From: UBA6168 sp041741095 | Lineage (GTDB): Bacteria; Bacteroidota; Bacteroidia; Chitinophagales; Saprospiraceae | Assembly: GCA_041741095.1 (NCBI GenBank) | Contig: JBGSKQ010000013.1 | Span: 1-64,000 of the forward strand | Reading direction: 5' to 3' | DNA length: 64,000 bases | In this document: piece after piece, positions 26,150-33,854 of the stretch | How positions within the stretch are numbered: position 1 is the stretch's first letter | Layout: each line of letters begins with the position of its first letter | The notes under the pieces: model-generated | What the model was told of the DNA's origin: nothing | What the model saw: only the letters and a program-made list of their open reading frames with translations | Databases searched by the model: none | Translations under genes and position numbers: made by a program

Positions 26150-26596
26150 TTATTCCCCCAATACTTTTTTGAGCAGATACTTTTGTGCAGATGCTGGGTC
26201 CCTCTGGCTTCCGTCAGCATTCAGGCTGACCAAGCCTTCACTGGTGATCTGGTATTTACTCACCCCAGTTTGTTGGTTCAATGTTACTACATCATTGGCA
26301 ACTGTCCAAGTCCCAGATGATTCAACCGTCTTGCCCTCTTTACCCTTGTATTGTTCCTCCAGGGTAAAAGTCCTTGTTTCATCTGCATTCAAGGTGAGGA
26401 TAGTCTCAATTCCTTCGCAATCCGGGCATGGCAAGGTGCCAGTATAAAATGCGGCCAATTCATTCACCATTGCTTGTTCGGTATCAATCGCTGGTGAATC
26501 TGTGGTAACGGTTTTTGTATCTTGTGTTTTCTTGGCATCTTCTTGACAAGAAATAAGAACAAAAATCGAAAAGCAAATAAAAATCAAATTTTTCAT
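26150..26596 (-). CDS. NlpE-like (copper resistance N-terminal domain) lipoprotein
   Basis: 148 residues with a lipoprotein signal (FVLISC, Cys17). The mature part has the NlpE N-terminal signature AAFYTGTLPCPDCEGIET (about 49-66) with the conserved CxxC. A beta-barrel follows: LTLNADETRTFTLEEQYKGK, SSGTWTV, VVTLN. In E. coli NlpE senses envelope and copper stress; small Bacteroidota members lack the C-terminal domain, as here. A stand-alone gene at the edge of the repeat-rich accessory region. Confidence 0.85.
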   Translation of the reverse strand: MKNLIFICFSIFVLISCQEDAKKTQDTKTVTTDSPAIDTEQAMVNELAAFYTGTLPCPDCEGIETILTLNADETRTFTLEEQYKGKEGKTVESSGTWTVANDVVTLNQQTGVSKYQITSEGLVSLNADGSQRDPASAQKYLLKKVLGE

Positions 26597-26694
26597 TTTT
26601 GTTTAGTTTAGTATTAAATTGAAAATCACTTTTTTATAAATTAATTCTACATAGTTGCACAATCACCTGCTGAACATTCAATCATTAGCTTAGA

Positions 26695-26854
26695 TATACT
26701 CGGCGCTAATAGGTTTTCCCGAAAAATCGGGACAGGTCGTGCAAATCACATTTTGCCCCTCCTCGCCGCCTACGGCGGCTCGTCGGGGAGGGGGGCTCTC
26801 GGGGGCTTCGCCCCCAAACCCCCATTTGCACAAAACCTATTAGAGCGAAGTATA
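26695..26854. repeat. composite palindrome: outer arms around GC-rich double hairpin
   Basis: Outer arms TATACTCGGCGCTAATAGGT (26695-26714) and its near-complement (26832-26854) enclose a double hairpin of the 6770-6839 type (CGCCGCCTACGGCGG, then GGGGGCTTCGCCCCC). A second CCCTCAAACCCC hairpin remnant follows at 26884-26921. Together they occupy most of the 454-base gap 26597-27050, which has no credible gene. Confidence 0.65.
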
Positions 26855-27050
26855 ATATACTATGAGCTGCCAAGTTTTGAGCATGGGGTTCTTTGGGGGG
26901 CTTTCGCCCTCAAACCCCTATTTACAATACTTGGCGGCGTGAGCTGTAAAAAACAACTGTGCATATAGAATTTAAAGCGGTTCATATTTACCTGCCCCGT
27001 TCCCAATTCATTCCACTTTTTGATACAGTAATACATGGGGGATATGGGAC

Positions 27051-27656
27051 TTATTGAACAGCAAAACAAGTTGCTTCACCTGTTGTTGATGCCGTTTTAT
27101 TTTCAAAATCGTAGGCCGATGGTATGCCATAACCAACTTCCAACCCATCTTTTTTCCAGTTTTCAGCATCCGGGCAATTAACGGGTTTATTTTTATCCAT
27201 GTCAATTGGTTTGATAAAATTCAATTTATCGTCTTTAATACTTAAATCACCTTCGTAAGGAGTATCGAAGATTACTTTGTTCTCATCTATGCTCCAAACT
27301 TTCAAATTTCTGCCATTAGGCCCTGTGCCATTGTCAATGAACAAAAAGCTCTTATACACGCCGCTGAAAAAGTCAGCTTCTTGGTTTGGTACTTTTGTGC
27401 CATTGATTTCGATGATTTCGCCGGTATTGTTATCAATGACCTTGACTTTGGCAGCTACATAGGTAAAAGTAGTGCCATCGAATTTGGCTTTTTCACAGCC
27501 TTCAATCCCTACAGCAGTGTCTATTACCGCAATAGTTTGGATATCGGCAGACGTTGATGCTGCATCCTGTAGTTTTTTATTGCCGGAAGGACCTTCACAA
27601 CTTGTTAGAGTGGTCAAGGCAAACAAAACAACCCTGAAAATTGTCATTTTTTTCAT
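27051..27656 (-). CDS. hypothetical lipoprotein
   Basis: 201 residues with a lipoprotein signal (VVLFALTTLTSC, Cys20). The mature protein has Cys at about residues 54, 164 and 198 that may form disulphides. Otherwise it reads as a single soluble beta-rich domain with a DKNKPVNCPDAENWKKDG segment. No family recognised. It is flanked on both sides by composite GC-rich palindromes. Confidence 0.7.
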   Translation of the reverse strand: MKKMTIFRVVLFALTTLTSCEGPSGNKKLQDAASTSADIQTIAVIDTAVGIEGCEKAKFDGTTFTYVAAKVKVIDNNTGEIIEINGTKVPNQEADFFSGVYKSFLFIDNGTGPNGRNLKVWSIDENKVIFDTPYEGDLSIKDDKLNFIKPIDMDKNKPVNCPDAENWKKDGLEVGYGIPSAYDFENKTASTTGEATCFAVQ

Positions 27657-27724
27657 TTTGCTTTAATTTAAGTTGATTAATCTTGGATTGTGGTATTTTT
27701 TAACTGAAAGCAGGATTAAGACGT

Positions 27725-27854
27725 TACAGGCGAGCATTATTAGCTTATAAAACATTTGCCCCTCCTCGCCGCCTTCGGCAGCTCGTCGGGGGAACGATTT
27801 TTGGGGGCGTTCCGCCCCCAAGCCCCCTGTAATAACATTTTACAGCTCTCCTGT
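27725..27854. repeat. composite palindrome with GC-rich double hairpin, copy
   Basis: Arms TACAGGCGAGC (27725-27735) and GCTCTCCTGTA (27844-27854) enclose the same double hairpin as 6770-6839 and 26755-26823 (CTCGCCGCCTTCGGCAGCTC, then GGGGGCGTTCCGCCCCC). The outer arms differ from those of the other copies while the inner core is conserved. Confidence 0.65.
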
Positions 27855-27940
27855 ATTATTTTAATCCGGGCCGCAACCTCCATCAGTTAAAATATTTAAA
27901 TACCAAATTTTCCAATAATTCAAAACCATGGTTTTGTTCT

Positions 27941-28375
27941 TTATTTTGTATTAAGGTGTCCCACCTGTTTAATTTCACTGATCTGTATAACAGGCTGAAT
28001 ATTAGTATAATTTTTGAGGTCATTAACAACTGCATCCCTGTTTTGTGCAATTGCCTTATTGTATTCTGCAATGTCATTAATGTAAAAATAACCTATAGCT
28101 ACAAAAGGCACTTTATCATTTGGTGTTCTGCCGGATATGCCCTTGTCAATTTCATAAAATTTTAAATTGTTGCCTAAAAATCCAGCCATCATAGGCATGT
28201 GTGTTTTTTCATAATAGTCCATGTCAAAGGTCTTACCATCCTCATTCGAATAAAGTACTGTGACCTTAAACATCCCAATTGCTGGCATGGGCGTTTGTTT
28301 AAGTTGACTGGTTTTGCAACTTATCAAACCTATAAAAGCAAAGAGCAACAAGAAGAATTTAATTTTAATCATCAT
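27941..28375 (-). CDS. EthD-family lipoprotein
   Basis: 144 residues with a lipoprotein signal (FAFIGLISC, Cys20). The EthD dimeric alpha-beta barrel follows: FKVTVLYSNEDGKTFDMDYY, then EKTHMPMMAGFLG (about 36-68). EthD proteins assist ether degradation in Rhodococcus, but most members, especially exported ones, have no known role. A promoter-bearing repeat lies directly upstream (28434-28560). Confidence 0.8.
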   Translation of the reverse strand: MMIKIKFFLLLFAFIGLISCKTSQLKQTPMPAIGMFKVTVLYSNEDGKTFDMDYYEKTHMPMMAGFLGNNLKFYEIDKGISGRTPNDKVPFVAIGYFYINDIAEYNKAIAQNRDAVVNDLKNYTNIQPVIQISEIKQVGHLNTK

Positions 28376-28433
28376 ATCAATTCATCTTAAAAGATTTATG
28401 TTTAATCAGGCGCTTGACTGCCACCAACTTTGG

Positions 28434-28560
28434 ATGATCGCATTCAAGCCACTCAAGGTACATTTATCAAAATTCCAAAGCCCAACAAATGTACTCCACA
28501 CTTTTCAGTCCACCTAATCCGCCATGAAAACTTTGATGTGATTTTAGCCAGCGAGATAGG
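28434..28560 (-). repeat. promoter-bearing dispersed repeat, copy B
   Basis: Minus strand contains AAAAGTGTGGAGTACATTTG (-7 box TACATTTG at 28493-28486) and then CTTTGG.ATTTTGATAAATGTACCTTG. It aligns with copies C (29655-29787), D (31822-32005) and E (37806-37965). This copy lacks about 15 bases of C and D, and its -33 position reads TAG rather than TTG. It points into the EthD gene starting at 28375. It is joined on its upstream side to a copy of the ATTGGGCGGATT element. Confidence 0.65.
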
Positions 28561-28562
28561 AT

Positions 28563-28673
28563 GGGAGCACGGATTGGGCGGATTGGGCGGATTTGCACGG
28601 ATTTTTTGCTCTCCATGTCTGAAATCCGTGTAGATCCGCCCAATCCGCCTAATCCGTGTTCCCATCATGCTTA
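28563..28673. repeat. ATTGGGCGGATT inverted-repeat element, copy 2
   Basis: Near-identical to 25944-26034 and 29788-29887: GGGAGCACGGATTGGGCGGA, a short centre (TTTTTTGCTCTCCATGTCTG), and the reverse arm ending CCTAATCCGTGTTCCC. Immediately beyond it (28685-28709) is a half-copy of the 4087-4168 palindrome arm, in a 375-base gap without a gene. Confidence 0.8.
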
Positions 28674-28750
28674 GATTCCCGTTTAGACCTTTTGAGGCGT
28701 CACCTTATCTCAGGTCTAAATCCTTTGCCTGCTAAAACAAATCATTACCT

Positions 28751-29485
28751 TCATTTGTAATATATTTTCCGAATAACCTTAGCCCTGGGAAACTCTTTAT
28801 AGCCAACAGTTTGGTATCTGACTACCTTTATCCAGTTCAATTTTTCATCCAATTTGTAAACCATTCTCCACTCCCTGTTTGGATAATCTGGATCAATCGT
28901 ATGAATTATAACCTTTTTATTATTTTTTTCGTGCTTTACCTTTTTGATGTGTTTGGACTGACCTAATATGTAGGGGTATTCTTTTTTAATGACGACCTCC
29001 CCTTCTGGATTAAAGGTAGCAATATTGACTGTTGTATCTTCATAAATGGCCAATTCGTAAAGCAACATTTTCCCTTCATGTTTCCTGAATACATAGATGG
29101 GCCTACTGAGCGAATCGTATTCAAGTACGAAAGCGGTATTCAATCCATTGTTGCTTTTTATCCCAACAGTTTTGTACTTATTGTCATAATCATAATGATA
29201 AGTTTCTAAAAATGAGCCTTTGGTGTTGGAATCACAATCCACCACTACATTATTTTTACATTTGCACCTAAAATACCTTAAAGGAAAGCTTTCAAAGTGA
29301 GGGTTGATGAATCCAGGCGTTACCACCTTTTTTGCAAACGACTTATTAACAACAGTGAAGTAATCTACTTGAAATTCTTGGTTGAAAGGCGGATCTACAC
29401 TATATAATTCCTCCAGGATTGTATTTTGGCTTTTAATCTCAGCGTTGAGACTAAGAAAAAGAATGATAGATAAGAGATGCTTCAT
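28751..29485 (-). CDS. hypothetical secreted protein
   Basis: 244 residues from the ATG that begins a signal peptide (MKHLLSIILFLSLNAEIKSQ); an upstream in-frame ATG gives a non-signal extension and was not used. The mature part contains a Cys cluster (RYFRCKCKNN...DCDSN) and alternating beta sequence with LEYDSLSRPIYVFRK, reminiscent of YD/RHS-like strand repeats but too short to assign. The gene is AT-rich against the regional background. It lies downstream of promoter-bearing repeat copy C. Confidence 0.65.
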   Translation of the reverse strand: MKHLLSIILFLSLNAEIKSQNTILEELYSVDPPFNQEFQVDYFTVVNKSFAKKVVTPGFINPHFESFPLRYFRCKCKNNVVVDCDSNTKGSFLETYHYDYDNKYKTVGIKSNNGLNTAFVLEYDSLSRPIYVFRKHEGKMLLYELAIYEDTTVNIATFNPEGEVVIKKEYPYILGQSKHIKKVKHEKNNKKVIIHTIDPDYPNREWRMVYKLDEKLNWIKVVRYQTVGYKEFPRAKVIRKIYYK

Positions 29486-29654
29486 GTTTTTAAAATTTTT
29501 TGATTTGCGTGAATAGTTAAATTTTATAAGAATTTGATTTTGATACAAGTGTGTTCTATCCTGGTGACAACGGTGAATGTAGCTACCGAGGCGACCGAAT
29601 GGGAGACATGGTCATGCTACACACTGTTTCACACAGGCTTTTTTTAATTTATTT

Positions 29655-29787
29655 TTTCAAGTATCCCAAGCTACATTTAGCAAAACCCAAAGCCCTTCAA
29701 AAGGCTCCAACAAATGTACCCCACACGATTCAAATCACCAAACCCGCCATGAAAACTTTGATGTGATTTTAGCCAGCGTGGTAGGAT
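29655..29787 (-). repeat. promoter-bearing dispersed repeat, copy C
   Basis: Minus strand carries a Bacteroidota promoter: TTG (29741-29739), exactly 20 bases, then TACATTTG (29718-29711). TTGGAGCCTTTTGAAGGGCT and TTTTGCTAAATGTA follow. It matches copy D almost base for base over 100 bases and diverges near 29655. It points toward the secreted-protein gene starting at 29485. The 29486-29962 gap contains only this and the adjoining inverted repeat. Confidence 0.75.
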
Positions 29788-29887
29788 GGGAACACGGATT
29801 GGGCGGATTGGGCGGATTTGCACGGATTTCAGGCAAGCAGATAAAAAATCCGTGTAGATCCGCCCAATCCGCCCAATCCGTGTTCCC
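29788..29887. repeat. ATTGGGCGGATT inverted-repeat element, copy 3
   Basis: Third copy, with GGGAACACGGATTGGGCGGA at the left and GATCCGCCCAATCCGCCCAA plus TCCGTGTTCCC at the right; the centre differs slightly from copies 1 and 2. It is joined directly to promoter-bearing repeat C, as copy 2 is to B. Confidence 0.8.
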
Positions 29888-29962
29888 ATCATGCCTAAAT
29901 GGCATAGTGAGACAAAGCCAACTTTCTTATCCGTTTGCATCCCTACATACGGTGGTGTCGTG

Positions 29963-30406
29963 TCAAGATTGCGCCGCTAACCCATATCGTATTGCGGCTT
30001 CAAGTACATCCATGTTTATATCCTTCAGCGTTTTGAACTTAATGCAATACCCCGTCACGCTTGCCTTTCCAAGTTTTTCTCCATACGTTTTGGCTAAGAA
30101 TGTCTTGTCTTTGAGACCAAGGATATAGACGGAGATTCCGGTTTTGTTTGCACTCAACCCAATTTGATAAAACTCCTTGCTTGTCCCGTCAGCATATTTA
30201 ATGGTGTAACATCCATATCCTATATTAGGGTTAGCGATAATTTTACCTTCGTCGTTTTTACCATCGGTGTACCATAGTTTATTGGCTGGCGACACTTGAA
30301 GGGCGAGCTGGTGCAAGGCCTGCATTTCACTGCGTTTTGGTTCAGCTTGGCTATCAATATACTGTTTGATTTGTTCTTCTGTCTTGTTTAATTTTTCTTC
30401 TGGCAT
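29963..30406 (-). CDS. DUF1801 domain protein
   Basis: 147 residues, complete DUF1801 (YdhG-like) domain. Seen are IDSQAEPKRSEMQALHQLAL (about 17-36), NPNIGYGCYTIKYADG (about 59-74), FYQIGLSANKTGISVYILG and the C-terminal FKTLKDINMDVLEAAIRYGL. The fold is a small alpha/beta domain related to iron-chaperone-like and SufE-like folds; function is unknown. A cytosolic gene. On its upstream side is the attC-like site that ends the SIR2-like unit. Confidence 0.85.
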   Translation of the reverse strand: MPEEKLNKTEEQIKQYIDSQAEPKRSEMQALHQLALQVSPANKLWYTDGKNDEGKIIANPNIGYGCYTIKYADGTSKEFYQIGLSANKTGISVYILGLKDKTFLAKTYGEKLGKASVTGYCIKFKTLKDINMDVLEAAIRYGLAAQS

Positions 30407-30486
30407 GTTAGTTTATCTTTTTGTTGTTGGATGATGTTGGTTTGTTTTAGGGAGTTAGTTTAAAGTAAGTGGTGGCTACAAGGATT

Positions 30487-30561
30487 GAAGCGAATGGTTG
30501 CTTAAAAGGCGTGCCGCCTTTTAGGCGGCATGAATATTTTATGCTTTGTTAACAGTAGTTA
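30487..30561 (-). other. attC-like imperfect palindrome at the end of the SIR2-like unit
   Basis: On the minus strand the SIR2-like stop codon lies inside ATAACTACTGTTAAC. A hairpin follows: GCATAAAATATTCATGCCGCC, loop TAAAA, GGCGGCACGCCTTTTAAGC. The first box (reverse complement GTTAACAGTAGTT) pairs with the first bases of the same gene unit, GTTGGCGGTAATT at 31822-31810, with transitions only. That relation is what an integron cassette shows, because its R' box is supplied by its own 5' end. The expected GTT at the far side is poorly conserved (ATTCG). Confidence 0.5.
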
Positions 30562-31788
30562 TCTTTCATCTTTATCTCTTCTACCTATAACCCATGAGGA
30601 ATATTTTTTATTCATATAATAATGGTATTCCTTTTTTTCTTCATGATATGTGGGAATCCAAACTCTTTCTCCTGTTTCTTCTTCAAACTTCTTTTCTAAT
30701 GGTTTTAATTCAAACAAAGGATGTTTATCTTCTTTTTTTTGATTCTTTTCTTCCTCTTTTCTTTTTTCTGCTTCAATTAAAGGTCTATGCCAATCCCATA
30801 ACTCTTCAAGTGTTTTAAAATCATTTGGAACTGGATTATTCGAACGAAAAGCCATTGATGGAGTCATTGGTTTATAGTGGCTAAAATAACTTTCGCTTGT
30901 TCTTCTTGGATTTTTAGCTAAAGAAGAATTGAAATAATCATTAGTAATATCATAATGATGTGAATGAATAAATCCATTCCAACGTTTTCTTAATTCATCT
31001 TCAGGTGATATGTCAATAACTTCAAACTGTTCCATATTTCTTTCTGTTGAAGATCCCCATGCATTATTCAAAAGTGAAACTGCCTCCACATCTGAAATGG
31101 GAGCTCCATATCCAAAAATAGTCGCACGAACTGTACCGCTATCTTTGCTCAACCAATATTTTATTCTTTCCCATTCCATGTTAATGAATTCGTCATCGGT
31201 ATAATTCTTTTGTTCTACTGGATAAAGTAACTTCGAGGGTTCCATATATCCTCCGTCATGTCTTATATACATTCCAACAGGGCCACATCTTTTATCCTCT
31301 TTACTATATCCTATAGCTACGTTGCCATGCAAAAATGATAGTCTTGGTAAGTCATTTGTGAATATTGAATTTCTGACGAATGCTTGATATAAAAATGGGT
31401 CCCAATTAAAAGTTGCGATTAAGTCCTTTCCTCTCAAAGAAAGTATTAAGTAATCATAAATTGTTGGCTCATCGGGTAGTTTCATGCCTCCAAAATATTC
31501 CAGAATTCTTTTTTCGATTTCTTTGATTTGGTCAGAATTGGAGTCTTCTTTGTGTAAATTTCCGTAAAGATTTTCAAAATTATCTACTCTTAAATTCTCA
31601 GGAATTTTTTCAACTATATCCTCCAATCCCACTACTTCTACAAAATTATCCATTGACGGAAGTTTTTTACCGTTTTTTTCTGGGTTCCGAATGGTTGAAG
31701 CAATACTTGCACCAGCTCCCAAAATTACGACATGTCCACCTCCACTATAAACTTGATTAATTCCTTCTTCTCTATTCATGCCAGGCAT
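30559..31788 (-). CDS. SIR2-like domain protein
   Basis: 409 residues. The N-terminal VVILGAGASIAS (about 20-31) is the Rossmann NAD loop of SIR2-type folds. DLIATFNWDPFLYQAF (about 123-138) matches the TxNxDxL/I segment, LSFLHGNVAIGY (about 149-160) the LHG motif, and FGYGAPISDVEA (about 222-233) the later GxS/D region. These are the landmarks of SIR2-like NAD hydrolases used in phage defence (Thoeris-, Dsr- and pAgo-associated types); activity is inference. The C-terminal 120 residues are highly charged (KRKEEEKNQKKEDKH). AT-rich, in an attC-like bounded unit with its own promoter-bearing repeat. The second ATG (31779) is an alternative start. Confidence 0.6.
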   Translation of the reverse strand: MPGMNREEGINQVYSGGGHVVILGAGASIASTIRNPEKNGKKLPSMDNFVEVVGLEDIVEKIPENLRVDNFENLYGNLHKEDSNSDQIKEIEKRILEYFGGMKLPDEPTIYDYLILSLRGKDLIATFNWDPFLYQAFVRNSIFTNDLPRLSFLHGNVAIGYSKEDKRCGPVGMYIRHDGGYMEPSKLLYPVEQKNYTDDEFINMEWERIKYWLSKDSGTVRATIFGYGAPISDVEAVSLLNNAWGSSTERNMEQFEVIDISPEDELRKRWNGFIHSHHYDITNDYFNSSLAKNPRRTSESYFSHYKPMTPSMAFRSNNPVPNDFKTLEELWDWHRPLIEAEKRKEEEKNQKKEDKHPLFELKPLEKKFEEETGERVWIPTYHEEKKEYHYYMNKKYSSWVIGRRDKDER

Positions 31789-31821
31789 TTGAATTTAGTT
31801 TTTATTTTTAATTACCGCCAA

Positions 31822-32005
31822 CTCCAGATACCCTATTGCATATTTCATATAATCACCTATCCAAAACACGCAATAGCATCATCCAACATTTATTTTTAAA
31901 ACCAGTTTTTCAAGCATCCCAAAGTACATTTAGCAAAACCCAAAGCCCATCAAAAGACTCCAACAAATGTACCCCACACTTTTCAAAACACCAAGCCTGA
32001 CATAA
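31822..32005 (-). repeat. promoter-bearing dispersed repeat, copy D (attI-like position)
   Basis: Minus strand: TTG (31994-31992), 20 bases, TACATTTG (31971-31964), then the conserved stretch to a small hairpin CTATTGC...GCAATAG and the boundary TCTGGAG|TT at 31822/31821. Copy E ends at exactly the same TCTGGAG|TT before unrelated gene sequence. A promoter followed by a fixed recombination-like boundary is what a Pc-attI or a promoter-carrying attC would look like. It directly precedes the SIR2-like gene. Confidence 0.65.
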
Positions 32006-32106
32006 AAACTTTATCGGGCATGATACAAGATGCTTTTCATCAGCTTCAATACCCTTGTGCAAAAGCTTTGGATGTTGCCCATCCTCTCACCGATATACTT
32101 GAGTAT

Positions 32107-32367
32107 GTGCAAGAAATTGCCGGGGTTGCGAAAGAAATTGTGCGGAATATCGTCGGCATACTTGAGTATGTGCAAGAAATTTCCGGAAGTGTGCAAGAAT
32201 TTTCCGGAAGTGTGGAAGAAATTGTGCGGTATGTCGTTGGTGTACGGGAATGTGTGCAAGCAATAGTCGAAGATGTAAAAGAAATTTTCAGAAATGCGGA
32301 CGATACACTGCAAAATTTCTTCGATATACTTCGAAGATTCCTGCACTTTTCCGACCATTTCTTGTAC
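32107..32367. repeat. 21-bp tandem array with orientation switch
   Basis: About nine units of consensus GTGCAAGAAATTTCCGGAAG plus T run on the plus strand (32107-32295). At least three related units (GTACAAGAAATGGTCGGAAA, GTGCAGGAATCTTCGAAGTA) then run on the minus strand (32367-32305), meeting at a palindromic centre near 32296. The period of seven codons gives heptads such as VQEISGS VQEFSGS VEEIVRY in a 139-codon plus frame (32020-32439). A 157-codon minus frame also stays open. Neither has a convincing gene signal, so it is listed as a repeat. Confidence 0.7.
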
Positions 32368-32477
32368 TTGCAGGGAACAATGTTGCATGTTCTGGCCCGA
32401 TTCTTTGCCTTTTTTGCAAGTTTGGTAGGGAGTTGTTGAAAAATCTCGCTTTTTTTCAAAAAAAGTTGAACAGGGTA

Positions 32478-32509
32478 TTGACATTCACATTTCTGTTGTT
32501 ATACATTTG
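32478..32509 (+). promoter_or_regulatory. Bacteroidota-type promoter
   Basis: TTG (32478-32480), 21 bases, then TACATTTG (32502-32509), a close match to the TTG-N19-21-TAnnTTTG consensus. It would drive the gene at 32627 with a 110-base leader. Confidence 0.6.
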
Positions 32510-32626
32510 CCCTAAATTTAATATTTTCTTTTCACCAAAGGCCATTCAGCGGCAGTTGTCATCCTGCTTTCTCTACATGCAGGCAGCCATGCCCCTGTGC
32601 TGATTTGCCCCCAAACATCATTTCCT

Positions 32627-33352
32627 ATGGCAGAACAATTATTTTTTCCGCCCTACCCCGTTTCTTCCCGTCCGTCTTGGCTCGACAATTTTGTCACCGT
32701 CTTGGAACCCGTTTACGCCAATTACGGCATCAGCGATAAGGAGTTCAATGACCTGAAAGCCGACAATACGGCCTTTAATTACACGGTGGACCGTATGAAT
32801 GTATATGAAGAGGCCCGTTCCTATTTTTTGTTGGCCCGCAATGCCATGTGGTCTGGCGATGAAGAAAACCCCAATTTGCCCCAGGTGCCTTTCCCATCGC
32901 AGGCAGCCTTGGTGGAGGTGGTTCCGCCAACGGTGCCTCCCGATATTTACAACCGTGTGAAAAGCCTGGTAATCCGCCTTCGCCGCCACCCGCTGATGAC
33001 GGAGGCCTTTGCACAGGAAATGGGCATCTTGTCACCGGACAAACCGGAACTTAGAAGCGAGGAATTCAAACCTGTCCTGAATGCCAAGGTGCAAAAAGGG
33101 AAGGTGGAACTGAATTGCCCGCTCAAACAACTTAAGGGCTATGAAGTTTGGTGCGACGACCAGGGCGGCCCCAATTACGTCCACATCAAGACTTCGGTCA
33201 GCCGTTACTGGACGGACGAGCGGCCTTTGCTGGATGGCGTTGACAGCCAATTGCGCTCCTACCGGGTCCGCATGTTGTCAGCCGACAACCAGGCCTTTGG
33301 CAACTTCTCAAATGAGGTGGTGCTGAGGTTGGAAAGAAACTTCATGCGGTGA
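32627..33352 (+). CDS. hypothetical protein, possible C-terminal Fn3-like domain
   Basis: 241 residues from MAEQLFFPPYP, the ATG nearest the coherent part; an ATG ten codons upstream is possible. There is no signal peptide. The N-terminal half is helical (WLDNFVTVLEPVYANYGIS, DRMNVYEEARSYFLLARNAM), with a Pro-rich linker near residues 85-105. The C-terminal 90 residues (LNCPLKQLKGYEVWCDDQGG ... YRVRMLSADNQAFGNFSNEV) have the strand pattern of a fibronectin-III-like module. No family assigned. It is the only plus-strand gene of the 26-38 kb region and has higher GC than the cassette genes, so it looks resident. Confidence 0.7.
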   Translation: MAEQLFFPPYPVSSRPSWLDNFVTVLEPVYANYGISDKEFNDLKADNTAFNYTVDRMNVYEEARSYFLLARNAMWSGDEENPNLPQVPFPSQAALVEVVPPTVPPDIYNRVKSLVIRLRRHPLMTEAFAQEMGILSPDKPELRSEEFKPVLNAKVQKGKVELNCPLKQLKGYEVWCDDQGGPNYVHIKTSVSRYWTDERPLLDGVDSQLRSYRVRMLSADNQAFGNFSNEVVLRLERNFMR

Positions 33353-33372
33353 AACTGGCAGCTATTGGCAGG

Positions 33373-33410
33373 CCCTGGGCGGAGTGGGTGTGTGCCTGCT
33401 CCGCCAGGGG
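33373..33410 (+). terminator. GC hairpin after the 32627 gene
   Basis: CCCTGGGCGGAG (33373-33384) pairs with CTCCGCCAGGGG (33399-33410) around a 14-base loop, 20 bases after the stop codon. There is no T-run after it, so termination is uncertain. Confidence 0.4.
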
Positions 33411-33431
33411 CTTGTAAAATGGAGGGGAAAG

Positions 33432-33485
33432 TCAGATGGATGGACAAATTGCAGTTAAAATCAATAAATACAGTAGTATTTTCAT
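33432..33485 (-). pseudogene. stub of a signal-peptide gene at the end of the attC-like array
   Basis: Just past the attC-like boundary at 33504 the minus strand reads TTAAATAAAATCAAAACAAA and then ATG, encoding MKILLYLLILTAICPSI and a stop. It looks like the first third of a secretion signal joined to unrelated sequence, as if a further cassette had been cut off where the array meets the resident gene. It is short, so the reading is tentative. Confidence 0.3.
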
Positions 33486-33504
33486 TTGTTTTGATTTTAT
33501 TTAA

Positions 33505-33591
33505 CGTTTGGCTTGCTGCCGTGCCGCCGTGCGTTGGCTTTGCGAGCTGGCTGTTCGGCGGCATGGACAGCAAGCCGTTGTTAGCGGCAGT
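33505..33591 (-). other. attC-like imperfect palindrome after the BNR-repeat gene
   Basis: Minus strand: GCCGCTAACAACGGCTTGCT... then an inner GC-rich hairpin, ...CAGCAAGCCAAACGTTAAAT. Arms TAACAACGGCTTGCTGTCCA and its complement match over about 28 bases with few mismatches and end in TAAC/GTTA. The left box GCCGCTAAC is complementary (GTTAGC) to the first bases of the BNR unit at 36585-36580. Size (about 87 bases) and simple-site order fit integron attC sites. A 260-base 3' flank between it and the BNR stop codon holds three small hairpins (near 33700-33780). Confidence 0.6.
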
Positions 33592-33854
33592 ATTCATTCA
33601 TTTTTTAAGTTCGACAGTTGAAACTATGCCCTTTAGGGCAAGAATTTATTTGCTACTCATTTCTAAAATGTTAGAAGGGCAAATGAAAGGCGGGCTGTCC
33701 CGTTCTTTAGTCCGCTTCAGCGGATTTGCGAATTTCATTCGCCTTAAAACCTATGGATTTTCAATCCATAGTCGTTTAGTTTTTTTGCCTCGACGAGCTG
33801 CAAAGCTTGTTTTATTTATTGACGACAACCTCCTAAACTTTAAACCTGCGTTTC

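Noticed and set aside
32107..32367. CRISPR array
   Set aside because: Units are contiguous and degenerate with no spacers.
32020..32439. 139-codon plus frame and 157-codon minus frame over the 21-bp array
   Set aside because: Both are open because the repeat unit is 21 bases without stops; neither has promoter, signal or non-repeat domain, so described as repeat only.
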